From assembly GCA_023136785.1 (NCBI GenBank), contig JAGLQP010000089.1, positions 1 through 7,375 on the forward strand: a DNA stretch of 7,375 nt, in the 5' to 3' direction. The translations under genes and the position numbers were made by a program. The notes under the pieces were generated by a model that worked only from the letters and a program-made list of their open reading frames with translations, searched no databases and had not been told where the DNA came from. Source of the stretch: Spirochaetales bacterium (GTDB lineage Bacteria; Spirochaetota; Spirochaetia; SZUA-6; DRHE01). The first letter of the stretch is position 1. The number at the start of each line of letters is the position of its first letter. Below, in pieces: positions 1 through 5,560 of the stretch.

Positions 1-303
1 TTCAACGTCGAGACGGCCGCAAACGCGGCGGAGGGGTATGCAAAAGCTCAGGCCAAAAGCTTCGACCTGATCATCCTAGACGTCGCCCTTCCCGGAATCG
101 ATGGTATAGAAGCCTGTTCGCTGTTGAAGAATCTCGATGACTACGAGGAAATCCCGGTGATTATGATTTCCTCCCGCTCGGACTCGGTTACAATGGATCA
201 GGCCAGGCGGGCAGGCGCTGCAGACTACCTGGTAAAGCCCTTCACCTTCAACGAGCTCCTGAACAGGATCGAAGATCAGCTCTCCCGCCCCTACTTCGTG
301 TAA
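1..303 (+). CDS. Response regulator receiver domain, C-terminal part (5' end outside window)
   Basis: Reading frame 1 is open from the first base to a TAA at 301-303 and gives 100 residues of a CheY-like receiver. The phospho-acceptor Asp is at visible residue 27 (LIILDVALPG), the switch Ser at 57/58 (VIMISSRSD) and the conserved Lys at 79 (DYLVKPF). The beta3-alpha5 core is complete and the protein ends about 20 residues after the Lys, so nothing follows the receiver. Roughly the first 20-25 residues of the domain, including the acidic pair, lie upstream of the window. It could be a single-domain CheY/Spo0F-type regulator or the C-terminal receiver of a longer hybrid protein; the window cannot decide. 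Its active site looks intact, unlike that of the nearby regulator at 517-1143. Confidence 0.9.
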   Translation, partial: FNVETAANAAEGYAKAQAKSFDLIILDVALPGIDGIEACSLLKNLDDYEEIPVIMISSRSDSVTMDQARRAGAADYLVKPFTFNELLNRIEDQLSRPYFV

Positions 304-325
304 TTGAATAAATCTCCGTCCACAG

Positions 326-410
326 GTGTATATACTGCAAGCACGGGAACTGATTCTTCAGACCAAAGCAGGGGATGACCGGGCCTTCGGCCGCCTGATC
401 CATATCAACT
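326..410 (+). pseudogene. Possible remnant of an ECF-type sigma factor N-terminus
   Basis: From a GTG at 326 the frame reads ARELILQTKAGDDRAFGRLI, which resembles the start of sigma-70 family region 2 in ECF factors (typical pattern ELV..A..GD..AF..L). The resemblance stops after about 25 residues; the frame then runs through unrelated residues to a stop near 532 that overlaps the end of the opposite-strand gene. No region 2.4 or region 4 follows. I read it as a truncated gene start, directly followed by a second fragment in another frame. The match is short and made by eye, so it may be chance. Confidence 0.3.
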
Positions 411-413
411 CCC

Positions 414-503
414 ATCGGTCTGGTCCGCGGCAACACGATTCGCGCCCGTCACCTCGGCCACGACTTCATGGCTTTCTTGAAGAATGTGGTGGTCAAGGAA
501 TAG
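414..503 (+). pseudogene. Possible remnant of a YbjQ/UPF0145 family gene
   Basis: Frame 3 (stop TAG 501-503) encodes GLVRGNTIRARHLGHDFMAF followed by LKNVVVKE. This resembles the conserved G.V.GNT.RA.H.G.D..A.L..IVGGE segment of the YbjQ/UPF0145 family, a small pentamer-forming family of unclear function. The usual GGE is replaced by VKE, the frame is closed upstream by a TGA at 396-398, there is no start codon, and the rest of the family (usually about 105 residues) is missing. It therefore cannot be a working gene. It abuts the sigma-like fragment in a different frame, as expected after a deletion that joined two decaying genes. The assignment is from memory of the family pattern. Confidence 0.4.
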
Positions 504-513
504 AACGACCACC
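488..513. terminator. Candidate hairpin between convergent units
   Basis: A perfect 7-bp inverted repeat, GGTGGTC (488-494) and GACCACC (507-513), encloses a 12-nt loop. It lies just past the stop of the - strand regulator (517) and faces the + strand receiver gene, where a bidirectional terminator would be expected. Neither side has a good T-tract, so a canonical intrinsic terminator is not shown. Confidence 0.3.
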
Positions 514-516
514 CTC

Positions 517-1143
517 TCAGGCGATCAGGTAGCCGACACCGCGAACCGAGCGGATACACCCGTCACTTTCTGGAAACAACCGCAGCAGCTTTTTCCGCAG
601 GGATGAGATATGCACGTCGACAACCCGGCTTTTCGCTGATGCGGGCTTGCCCCAAATCCCGTAGTACAGAGCGTCTCTCGATACCGGCTCACCCCTGTTT
701 GTGGCCAGCATGCGCAGGATCCTTTGCTCCTGAGCGCAGAGCAGACAGCTCCCTGCGGGAGTACAAAGCTCGAGTCCCCTAATTTCGAAACTGCCCCAAG
801 GAAAGGCGAAGCTCAGAGTTTTTCGTTTGGCAAGCTTCCGGAGCCGCCATTCCAGTTCCTCCGGACTCCAGGGTTCCTTGAGAAAATCATCGCAACCTGC
901 GAGAAAGCAACCCGTCAGAAGCTCCGCCGGCCCACAAGCTATGAGGCTGCAGCCCTCCGCGTGGAGGCGGCTTTCCATCTCTCGCTTCGGAAAACCCTGC
1001 TGCAAAAGCAGGGAAGCCAGGATCAGAGCAGCATCGAAGTCGCTTTCATAGAGAGGAGAGGTGGAAGGAGTTACCCGGATTCGGGGATTTTTTTGGCAGT
1101 ACAGAGTCAGCCGTTGGATCAGCAGCTGATCTTCGCTTACCAG
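517..1143 (-). CDS. OmpR-type winged-helix regulator with a degenerate receiver domain
   Basis: The C-terminal half is a clear OmpR/PhoB winged helix: transactivation segment AQEQRILRML, then recognition helix SRVVDVHISSLRKKL (about residues 172-186 counting from the CTG at 1143) and the closing wing VRGVGYLIA. The N-terminal half keeps a receiver outline (SEDQLLIQRL, FDAALIL, LIACG, DDFLKEPW), but the phospho-Asp position is Leu/Ala, the switch Thr/Ser is Cys, and the usual TKP reads KEP, putting Glu where the invariant Lys belongs. It should not be controlled by phosphorylation. The first TTG, at 1005, would cut the receiver in half, yet receiver-like sequence (RVNLVSED) continues upstream to about 1152 with no ATG, GTG or TTG in frame. 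The CTG at 1143 is used here as a provisional start. It is the last gene of the STAS-YbjN-PspA operon, about 20 bp after pspA. Function as a regulator is inferred from the domain. Confidence 0.8.
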   Translation of the reverse strand: MVSEDQLLIQRLTLYCQKNPRIRVTPSTSPLYESDFDAALILASLLLQQGFPKREMESRLHAEGCSLIACGPAELLTGCFLAGCDDFLKEPWSPEELEWRLRKLAKRKTLSFAFPWGSFEIRGLELCTPAGSCLLCAQEQRILRMLATNRGEPVSRDALYYGIWGKPASAKSRVVDVHISSLRKKLLRLFPESDGCIRSVRGVGYLIA

Positions 1144-1165
1144 ATTTACACGGAGAGAGGGTTCT

Positions 1166-1879
1166 TTAGCTTTCCGGTTTTTCGCTTTTATTTGTCTTGT
1201 CTTCCAGCTGCGCCATCTTTGCCTTCAGATCGCCCAGAAGTTTATCAGCCGAAGAATCCGAAGCCTCGAGGGCCTGAAATTGCCTCTCGAGAGCATCTCC
1301 TGTTGCCGATGCTTCGATTTCCCGCATGGCATCCACTTCCGCCTCGATCTGCTCCACTTTCTCCGACATTCTGTCGAATAGTTCAAAAGCCGAGGTGTCT
1401 GCCATGCTGCTCATCGTCTGTTGCATCCGCTTGTGGGCCTCTGCTCGCTTGGCACGGGCAATGAGCAGGTTCTTCTTGCGTTGAGCTTCTTCGATCTTCT
1501 GCTGCAGCTGCCGCAGTGCTCCCTTAAGCTGTTCAACAGATTCAGCTTGAGCTTCCCACTGCGTCCGGTATTGACGAATCGTGTTATCGTACTCCTGTTT
1601 ACGCAGCAGCGCTTCTTTGGCCATGTCGTCTTCTCCCGATTTGACAGCCAGCATGGCCTTGCGTTCCCACTCATCGGCCTGATCCCTGTTCATTACGATC
1701 TGGCGCTCCAGCTTCTTTTCATCGGCAATCGCAACGGCTACAGTTTTCTTTGATTCGATCAGCTGTTCGTTCATTTCTACGATCAGCTGGTTGAGCATCT
1801 TTTCAGGGTTTTCCGCCTTGCTGATCATATCGTTGATATTGGATTTAACGGCCCGTTTAAAGCGGCTAAACAGTCCCAT
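1166..1879 (-). CDS. pspA: PspA/IM30 (Vipp1) family membrane-stress protein
   Basis: This 237-residue protein has the PspA/IM30 pattern. An amphipathic N-terminal helix (MGLFSRFKRAVKSNINDMI) is followed by the ENPEKMLNQLIVEM segment (23-36), long alternating-charge coiled coils (about 40-155), the conserved AFELFDRMSEKVEQIEAEVD stretch (164-183) and a short charged tail. Family members are ESCRT-III-like and form oligomers on the inner face of the cytoplasmic membrane, where they limit proton leakage under envelope stress. Length matches the family (about 220-250). The start is supported by GGGAGGG at 1886-1892, 6 nt upstream. It lies 14 bp after the YbjN-like gene and just before the pseudo-receiver regulator. 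No PspF-type activator or pspB/pspC is seen beside it, so its control differs from the enterobacterial psp system. Confidence 0.93.
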   Translation of the reverse strand: MGLFSRFKRAVKSNINDMISKAENPEKMLNQLIVEMNEQLIESKKTVAVAIADEKKLERQIVMNRDQADEWERKAMLAVKSGEDDMAKEALLRKQEYDNTIRQYRTQWEAQAESVEQLKGALRQLQQKIEEAQRKKNLLIARAKRAEAHKRMQQTMSSMADTSAFELFDRMSEKVEQIEAEVDAMREIEASATGDALERQFQALEASDSSADKLLGDLKAKMAQLEDKTNKSEKPES

Positions 1880-1893
1880 TACACACCCTCCCG

Positions 1894-2283
1894 TTAACTC
1901 TTCCGGCGGTAGCGGCCGAGCACTTTGTAGTGCTGGACCAGAGCCAGCCCGATCGCTTCGAAGGAAGCCCTCAGCTCTTCCAGATCCATGGTGTCCACTT
2001 CCAAGGTGTCAATCAGAATCACGTGATCCCCTTCCAGGGCATACGCGCCATGTACCAAATCCTCTGCATTTAAACGCAGCAACTCCTCGTACAGCTGTTC
2101 CCGGTCGCTGTCCGGCGTTTCCATCACTTTAACACGAATAATCACCAGAGGCTCGGAAACCATTGCAACGATGTTCTTCAAACCCTTTTCTTCATCGTTG
2201 ATCAGGAAGGTACTGTCTCCGACCTCTTCGTAAGACAGACCAAGATCAAGCAGGTACGAACGTACTTTTTCCTCACCGCCCAT
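1894..2283 (-). CDS. YbjN-like small acidic protein
   Basis: A 129-residue acidic, soluble protein with no signal peptide or membrane segment. Its order of elements (short N-terminal helix VRSYLLDLGLSYEEV, strands STFLIND and PLVIIRVKV, helix YEELLRLNAEDLVHGAYAL, strands DHVILIDTLEV, C-terminal helix LEELRASFEAIGLALVQHY) matches the alpha/beta fold of YbjN-domain proteins, which resemble type III secretion chaperones. Such proteins have no known enzyme activity; a chaperone-like or adaptor role is inference. AGGAG at 2290-2294, 6 nt before the ATG, fixes the start. It sits 14 bp upstream of pspA in the same orientation, so the two are very probably cotranscribed and may act together. Confidence 0.75.
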   Translation of the reverse strand: MGGEEKVRSYLLDLGLSYEEVGDSTFLINDEEKGLKNIVAMVSEPLVIIRVKVMETPDSDREQLYEELLRLNAEDLVHGAYALEGDHVILIDTLEVDTMDLEELRASFEAIGLALVQHYKVLGRYRRKS

Positions 2284-2357
2284 ATCTCTCTCCTGTTTTC
2301 TGGGGGAATTTCTTTCTCATGATACACGGTCCAGATAGGGTCTGAAGAATACGTATA

Positions 2358-2909
2358 TTAGCCGAGCAACACCTGACCGGCATTATCAATCGCTAAAATT
2401 GTTTTGCACTCGGAACAGCGGAAACGTCCAGACTTCGTCGCTTTGAGCTTCTTACTGCAGATCGGACACTTGAAGATCTTCGGAAATGGACCGCGCTGAG
2501 CTCCCTCACCTTTCTGGGCGAAGAAGGCTACCGCTTCCTCGAGATTCTCTTTGATATTGAAAAACTGGGAAAAGCCCAGCAATTGAAAGACCTCGTACAC
2601 CTTCGGCTGAATCTCCAGAAGCACCAGATCACCGCCTCGAGGTTTGACGGCTTTCAGAAAAGCTGTGAAAGAGCCGATTCCGGTACTGGACACGTAGTTC
2701 AAACCGGCGCAGTGGAAGATAAGCCGGGTGAATCCTGACTCAACGGTCTTCGCCACGCGCTTCTGAAAGTAGTTGGAGTTGTAGGTGTCGATATAACCGG
2801 TGAGATAGAGCACAAGACAGCCAGCTGCCTCGTCGATCTTCTGAAGTCTTATCTTGAGGCTGTCGTCTTTTTCGTCGTCAAATCCCGGTACGATATCGTT
2901 ATTCATCAT
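2358..2909 (-). CDS. STAS-domain protein with C-terminal zinc ribbon
   Basis: This 183-residue protein has two parts. Residues about 18-130 form a STAS domain of the anti-sigma-factor-antagonist type: LVLYLTGYIDTYNSNYF (33-48), strand RLIFHCAGL, and the loop-helix motif NYVSSTGIGSF (71-81), where Ser/Thr 74-76 sit at the position phosphorylated in SpoIIAA/RsbV. Residues 148-168 carry a treble-clef or ribbon-like CPIC and CSEC pair (Cys 148, 151, 165, 168), predicted to bind one zinc ion. STAS proteins of this type work by partner switching with anti-sigma kinases or as docking modules. Neither a kinase nor a PP2C phosphatase is in the window. It is the first gene of the operon, behind a consensus promoter. 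The start is the first of two adjacent ATG codons, with GGTGG about 10 nt upstream. The STAS call is firm; the specific partner is unknown. Confidence 0.87.
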   Translation of the reverse strand: MMNNDIVPGFDDEKDDSLKIRLQKIDEAAGCLVLYLTGYIDTYNSNYFQKRVAKTVESGFTRLIFHCAGLNYVSSTGIGSFTAFLKAVKPRGGDLVLLEIQPKVYEVFQLLGFSQFFNIKENLEEAVAFFAQKGEGAQRGPFPKIFKCPICSKKLKATKSGRFRCSECKTILAIDNAGQVLLG

Positions 2910-2941
2910 TGCTAGACTACCACCGTATAATTAAAACTAAT

Positions 2942-2969
2942 ATTATACAACTAACTGTTCCCTTGTCAA
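2942..2969 (-). promoter_or_regulatory. Consensus sigma70 promoter of the STAS-ybjN-pspA operon
   Basis: Read on the - strand, TTGACA (2969-2964) is followed after 16 bp by TATAAT (2947-2942), a perfect match to both hexamers. Transcription should start near 2935, about 25 nt before the STAS ATG at 2909. So strong a core promoter on a stress operon suggests that it is held down by a repressor (inference; see the overlapping inverted repeat). Confidence 0.75.
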
Positions 2970-2976
2970 ACAGTTA
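2952..2976. promoter_or_regulatory. Perfect inverted repeat over the -35 box, candidate operator
   Basis: TAACTGTT (2952-2959) and AACAGTTA (2969-2976) are exact reverse complements separated by 9 bp. The dyad covers the - strand -35 hexamer (2964-2969) and most of the spacer. It could also overlap a weak + strand promoter (TTGTCA 2963-2968 and an AT-rich block at 2984-2990). Its position fits a dimeric repressor that blocks RNA polymerase. The binding protein is not identified. Confidence 0.55.
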
Positions 2977-2990
2977 CTGCTGATAATAAT
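2963..2990 (+). promoter_or_regulatory. Possible divergent promoter for trmJ
   Basis: TTGTCA (2963-2968) with AATAAT (2985-2990) 16 bp downstream is a fair sigma70-like pair pointing toward trmJ. It shares its -35 region with the opposite promoter and the inverted repeat. A second possible -35 box, TTGACA at 3085-3090, is closer to the gene but has no convincing -10 box at normal spacing. The leader of more than 120 nt that this promoter would give is unremarkable in sequence. Confidence 0.3.
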
Positions 2991-3121
2991 GGTCGATGCA
3001 GGTCCTTTCAACCCCCCAAAAAATATATATCAACAGAACAGAGATTACCCTACATCGTTCATTATATCGGCCCGTAGCTCCGTATTGACAACGACATCTT
3101 TAAAAAAAGAAGATATCGACA

Positions 3122-3856
3122 ATGGCACTAACAGAAGCGAATATTCGCATTATCCTGGTAGAACCGCAGGAAAGCAAGAACATCGGTTCGGTGTGTCGGG
3201 CCATGAAAACCATGGGGTTCGGCAGCTTGTACATCGTGGGGCAGAACAGGTTCGATCGGAACGAGGCAGCGATCACCGCAGTGCATGCGGTCGATGTGCT
3301 GGATCGGGCAGTACGGTGCAGCGGACTGGAAGAAGCGATCCGGGATGCCGTGTTGGTGGCCGGAATCACCCGCCGGCTGGGAAAATGGAGGAAGTACTTC
3401 ACCCTTTCTCCGGAACAGCTTGCCGAGCGAATCGCTTCGATCGAAGAGGGTCCCTGCGCCATTGTTTTCGGCAACGAGGCTTCCGGATTAAACGACCGAG
3501 ACCTGTCCCACTGCCACCTGGCGGCTCAGATACCCAGCTCCCCGGAGTTCCCCTCCTTGAACCTGTCCCATGCCGTACAGATCATCACCTTCCAGATCTT
3601 CCGCCGTCTGGCCGAAAAAGGGGGAGCAAAAACATTTCGTCCCCTGCCGCACGGCGAGCTCGACTCCCTCATTTCACTGATGATTACCTCGTTGGCCAAC
3701 ATCGGTTTCTTCACCCAGGGAGACCCGGATGAGCTGGCGGTTTTTCTCAGGGACATATTGGCCCGGGCGGCATTAGAGAAACGCGAGGCCGAACGGCTGG
3801 CGGGGATCTTCCGTAGGATAAGCGGTTTGGTTGCTCACAGAGGAATCGATCCTTGA
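3122..3856 (+). CDS. trmJ: TrmJ-like tRNA (Cm32/Um32) 2'-O-methyltransferase, SPOUT family
   Basis: The 244 residues match the length of TrmJ (about 245). The three SPOUT motifs are in order: motif 1 NIGSVCRAMKTMGF (20-33) with the conserved Asn and Arg, motif 2 AIVFGNEASGL (113-123), and motif 3 PSLNLSHAVQIITFQIFRR (144-162), which forms the S-adenosylmethionine-binding trefoil knot. The start ALTEANIRIILVEPQESKNIG is typical of the TrmH/TrmJ branch, and the C-terminal helical extension (about 170-244) is as expected for TrmJ. The family methylates the ribose of tRNA position 32 in the cytoplasm; substrate assignment rests on family and length. A weak AAGAAG sits about 9 nt before the ATG. 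The stop overlaps a possible TTG start of the next gene (TTGA), suggesting cotranscription. Confidence 0.87.
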   Translation: MALTEANIRIILVEPQESKNIGSVCRAMKTMGFGSLYIVGQNRFDRNEAAITAVHAVDVLDRAVRCSGLEEAIRDAVLVAGITRRLGKWRKYFTLSPEQLAERIASIEEGPCAIVFGNEASGLNDRDLSHCHLAAQIPSSPEFPSLNLSHAVQIITFQIFRRLAEKGGAKTFRPLPHGELDSLISLMITSLANIGFFTQGDPDELAVFLRDILARAALEKREAERLAGIFRRISGLVAHRGIDP

Positions 3857-3888
3857 CCCGACCAGCAGAAGCATCTAATATTCTCGGT

Positions 3889-4377
3889 ATGAAACGAGCA
3901 ATTGCCGCCCTTTCCGTTACCCTCCTGTTCTTCACGGCCCCTGCTCTGTTTTCCATCGACGACGGGGACTTCGATGCCGTGACGGATTTTTCGGTCACCA
4001 TAAAGACGCTGAGTCAGCTCGATGAAGCCACGGCCAGCGCCTACGGGTTGATGGATCGCTTTCTCGTGCTGGACGGCACGGTGACCAATATTCTTATCCT
4101 GGATTCCGCCGAAGAGAGCTTCCTCGTCCAGGTCGAGCTCGTATCTGGGGAATGGATCGGTCTGGAAGAGGTTCGCAGTTACTCCTGCTGGGTTCTGTTC
4201 TCAGGAGCCCGGTTCGCCAGCATGTTTCCGGCCCGGGCACCCCGAACTCCTCCACCAGGAGTCATTACGGCCAACGACCACCTCCTGATTGTGGCCATGG
4301 CCCTCCAGACTGTGGAAATCGCAGAAGGGGAGACGGCCTGGGTCCTCGAAGGAATCCACGCGCGCCCGCTTCGCTAG
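3889..4377 (+). CDS. Unrecognised secreted protein with a possible OB-like core
   Basis: I do not recognise this protein. From the ATG at 3889 it has 162 residues and opens with a typical signal peptide: KR, then the hydrophobic run AIAALSVTLLFFTAPALF, with cleavage probably after Ser or nearby (SIDDGDFD follows). The mature part is acidic and rich in short beta-prone segments (RFLVLDGTVTNILIL, SFLVQVELVSGEWIGL, CWVLFSGARF, HLLIVAMALQTVEIAEG), which suggests a small all-beta or OB-like domain in the periplasm or outside. An in-frame TTG at 3853, overlapping the trmJ stop and preceded by AGAGGA, would add 12 residues (MTRPAEASNILG). The ATG is preferred because it places the charged n-region at the start of the signal peptide. 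It probably shares a transcript with trmJ. Convergent with the next gene, with 23 bp between stops. Confidence 0.7.
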   Translation: MKRAIAALSVTLLFFTAPALFSIDDGDFDAVTDFSVTIKTLSQLDEATASAYGLMDRFLVLDGTVTNILILDSAEESFLVQVELVSGEWIGLEEVRSYSCWVLFSGARFASMFPARAPRTPPPGVITANDHLLIVAMALQTVEIAEGETAWVLEGIHARPLR

Positions 4378-4400
4378 GACCCGGAACCGGCGCGTCGATA

Positions 4401-5531
4401 TCAGGAAAATTGAATATCCCGCGCCTGTATCTCAGTCCCGTCGGAGAGAACCGCAGCCCGTTCAATCACGTTGCGAAGCTCCCGGATGTTTCCGGGCCAG
4501 GAATGGTTGAGAAGCTTCTCTAGGCCTTGAGGATGGATTCGAAGATTTGACTGCCTTTGCTGCTGCAGGAAATAGGCGCAGAGAAGAGAGACGTCTTCGT
4601 CCCTGCTACGAAGGGGAGGAACCGATAAGAACAGAACATTGATTCTGTAGTATAGATCCTCCCGGAAGCGGCCCTCTTCCACCTCTTGCTTCAAGTCCCG
4701 GTTGGTGGCGGACAGCACCCGCAGGTTGAGGGAAATCGCCTTGGTTCCCCCGACCCGGTACAGCTCCTTGAACTCCAGCACCCGCAGCAGGGTGACCTGG
4801 GCCTTCAGAGGCAGCTCCCCAATCTCATCGAGAAGAATCGTCCCTCCGTCGGCTCGTTCAAAACACCCCGCCCGGGTAGTAGCGCCGGTGTAGGCACCCT
4901 TCTCGGATCCAAACATTTCGGCTTCCACGAGCGTCTCCGGGATAGCACCGCAGTTGATGGCCTGAAACGTTCCTTCCTTTCGGGGGGAAAGCCCGTGGAG
5001 GGCTCTGGCCACCAGCTCCTTGCCCGTGCCGCTCTCCCCTTGGATCAGCACCGGTGAGTCTGCGGCGGCAAAGCGTCCGATCAAGCTCTTCAATTCCTTC
5101 AGGACTCTGCTCTCTCCGATCAGCTTCCCCATCACCTGCGGATCTGCGCTCGGTATGTAGGCCCTGCGCAGGGCAATATTCTCCACGGCCCGGCGAATCG
5201 TGCCTTCCAGCTGTTCAAGAACGTACGGTTTGAGAAGGTAGTCGTAGGCCCCTGCCTGGATGGCTCGTTTCACGAACTCCACCTCCCCGTAGGCAGTCAG
5301 CATTATGGTGGCCGGGGCCGCCGGGCGCTGGAGTATCTCATCCAGTACGTCGAGACCGCTCCTGTCGGGTAGATTGATGTCGAGGAGCACCACATCGGGA
5401 TCGGTTTTCTCCAGCACGTCCAGCCCCTCGGCGGCGGTAAGGGCGGAGACCACGGTGTAGTCCTCCTGCAGCACCATGCTCAGGGTCTTTTGGGCTTGAG
5501 GATCGTCATCGATGAACAAGATCCGGATCAT
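4401..5531 (-). CDS. NtrC-type sigma54 response regulator lacking the DNA-binding domain
   Basis: The 376 residues comprise a complete receiver (acidic triad D8-D10, phospho-Asp 51 in VVLLDINLP, Thr79, Lys101) and a complete AAA+ sigma54-interaction domain. The latter shows Walker A GESGTGK (165-171), the sigma54 loop GAYTGA (212-217, Tyr in place of the usual Phe), Walker B ILLDEI (232-237), SATNRDL (274-280), FREDLYYRIN (289-298) and WPGNIREL (345-352). It stops at DIQFS, where the C-terminal Fis helix-turn-helix should begin; family members usually exceed 440 residues. No HTH is found in any frame downstream, so this is a real end or an old loss, not a simple frameshift. Such proteins can activate sigma54 RNA polymerase from solution. 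No partner histidine kinase is in the window. The ATG has no clear Shine-Dalgarno sequence. Confidence 0.93.
   Translation of the reverse strand: MIRILFIDDDPQAQKTLSMVLQEDYTVVSALTAAEGLDVLEKTDPDVVLLDINLPDRSGLDVLDEILQRPAAPATIMLTAYGEVEFVKRAIQAGAYDYLLKPYVLEQLEGTIRRAVENIALRRAYIPSADPQVMGKLIGESRVLKELKSLIGRFAAADSPVLIQGESGTGKELVARALHGLSPRKEGTFQAINCGAIPETLVEAEMFGSEKGAYTGATTRAGCFERADGGTILLDEIGELPLKAQVTLLRVLEFKELYRVGGTKAISLNLRVLSATNRDLKQEVEEGRFREDLYYRINVLFLSVPPLRSRDEDVSLLCAYFLQQQRQSNLRIHPQGLEKLLNHSWPGNIRELRNVIERAAVLSDGTEIQARDIQFS
5460..5486. repeat. 27-bp direct repeat, copy 1 (inside the NtrC-type gene)
   Basis: This stretch, coding for TLSMVLQED of the receiver on the - strand, is identical base for base to 6772-6798. 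Allowing one mismatch the match extends to 5493 (34 bp, 33 identical). The two copies are in the same orientation and bracket the first codons of the NtrC-type gene, its upstream region and the whole AT-rich esterase unit. Confidence 0.9.
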
Positions 5532-5544
5532 ACGGTACAGAACA

Positions 5545-5560
5545 TGCTATTGCATCCCCA
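5545..5560 (-). promoter_or_regulatory. Weak sigma54-like -24/-12 element before the NtrC-type gene
   Basis: On the - strand TGGGGATGCAATAGCA has GG and GC exactly 12 bp apart, with TGG and T-GCA matching the consensus TGGCAC-N5-TTGCA, but the CAC part is absent. If used, it would start transcription only a few bases before the ATG at 5531. It is listed because the gene product acts on sigma54; the match alone is weak. Confidence 0.2.

Noticed and set aside
724..1464. Long + strand ORF (246 codons) antisense to the regulator and pspA
   Set aside because: Low-complexity, Pro/Ser/Leu-rich translation with no domain; it is the opposite strand of two genes with clear families and good ribosome sites.
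1421..1753. + strand hydrophobic ORF that looks like a membrane protein
   Set aside because: It is the complement of the PspA coiled coil; Leu/Phe-rich shadows arise from Glu/Lys/Gln-rich helices.
2989..3732. + strand ORF of 247 codons overlapping trmJ in another frame
   Set aside because: Gly/Arg-rich shadow translation; trmJ in the same stretch has all three SPOUT motifs.
4361..4394. CGCGCC/GGCGCG inverted repeat near the convergent stops as a terminator
   Set aside because: 22-nt loop, no T-tract, and the left arm is inside the secreted-protein gene; expected often in GC-rich sequence.
4152..5057. + strand ORFs antisense to or overlapping the secreted protein and NtrC-type genes
   Set aside because: No recognisable motif, no ribosome sites, and composition typical of shadows of GC-rich genes.
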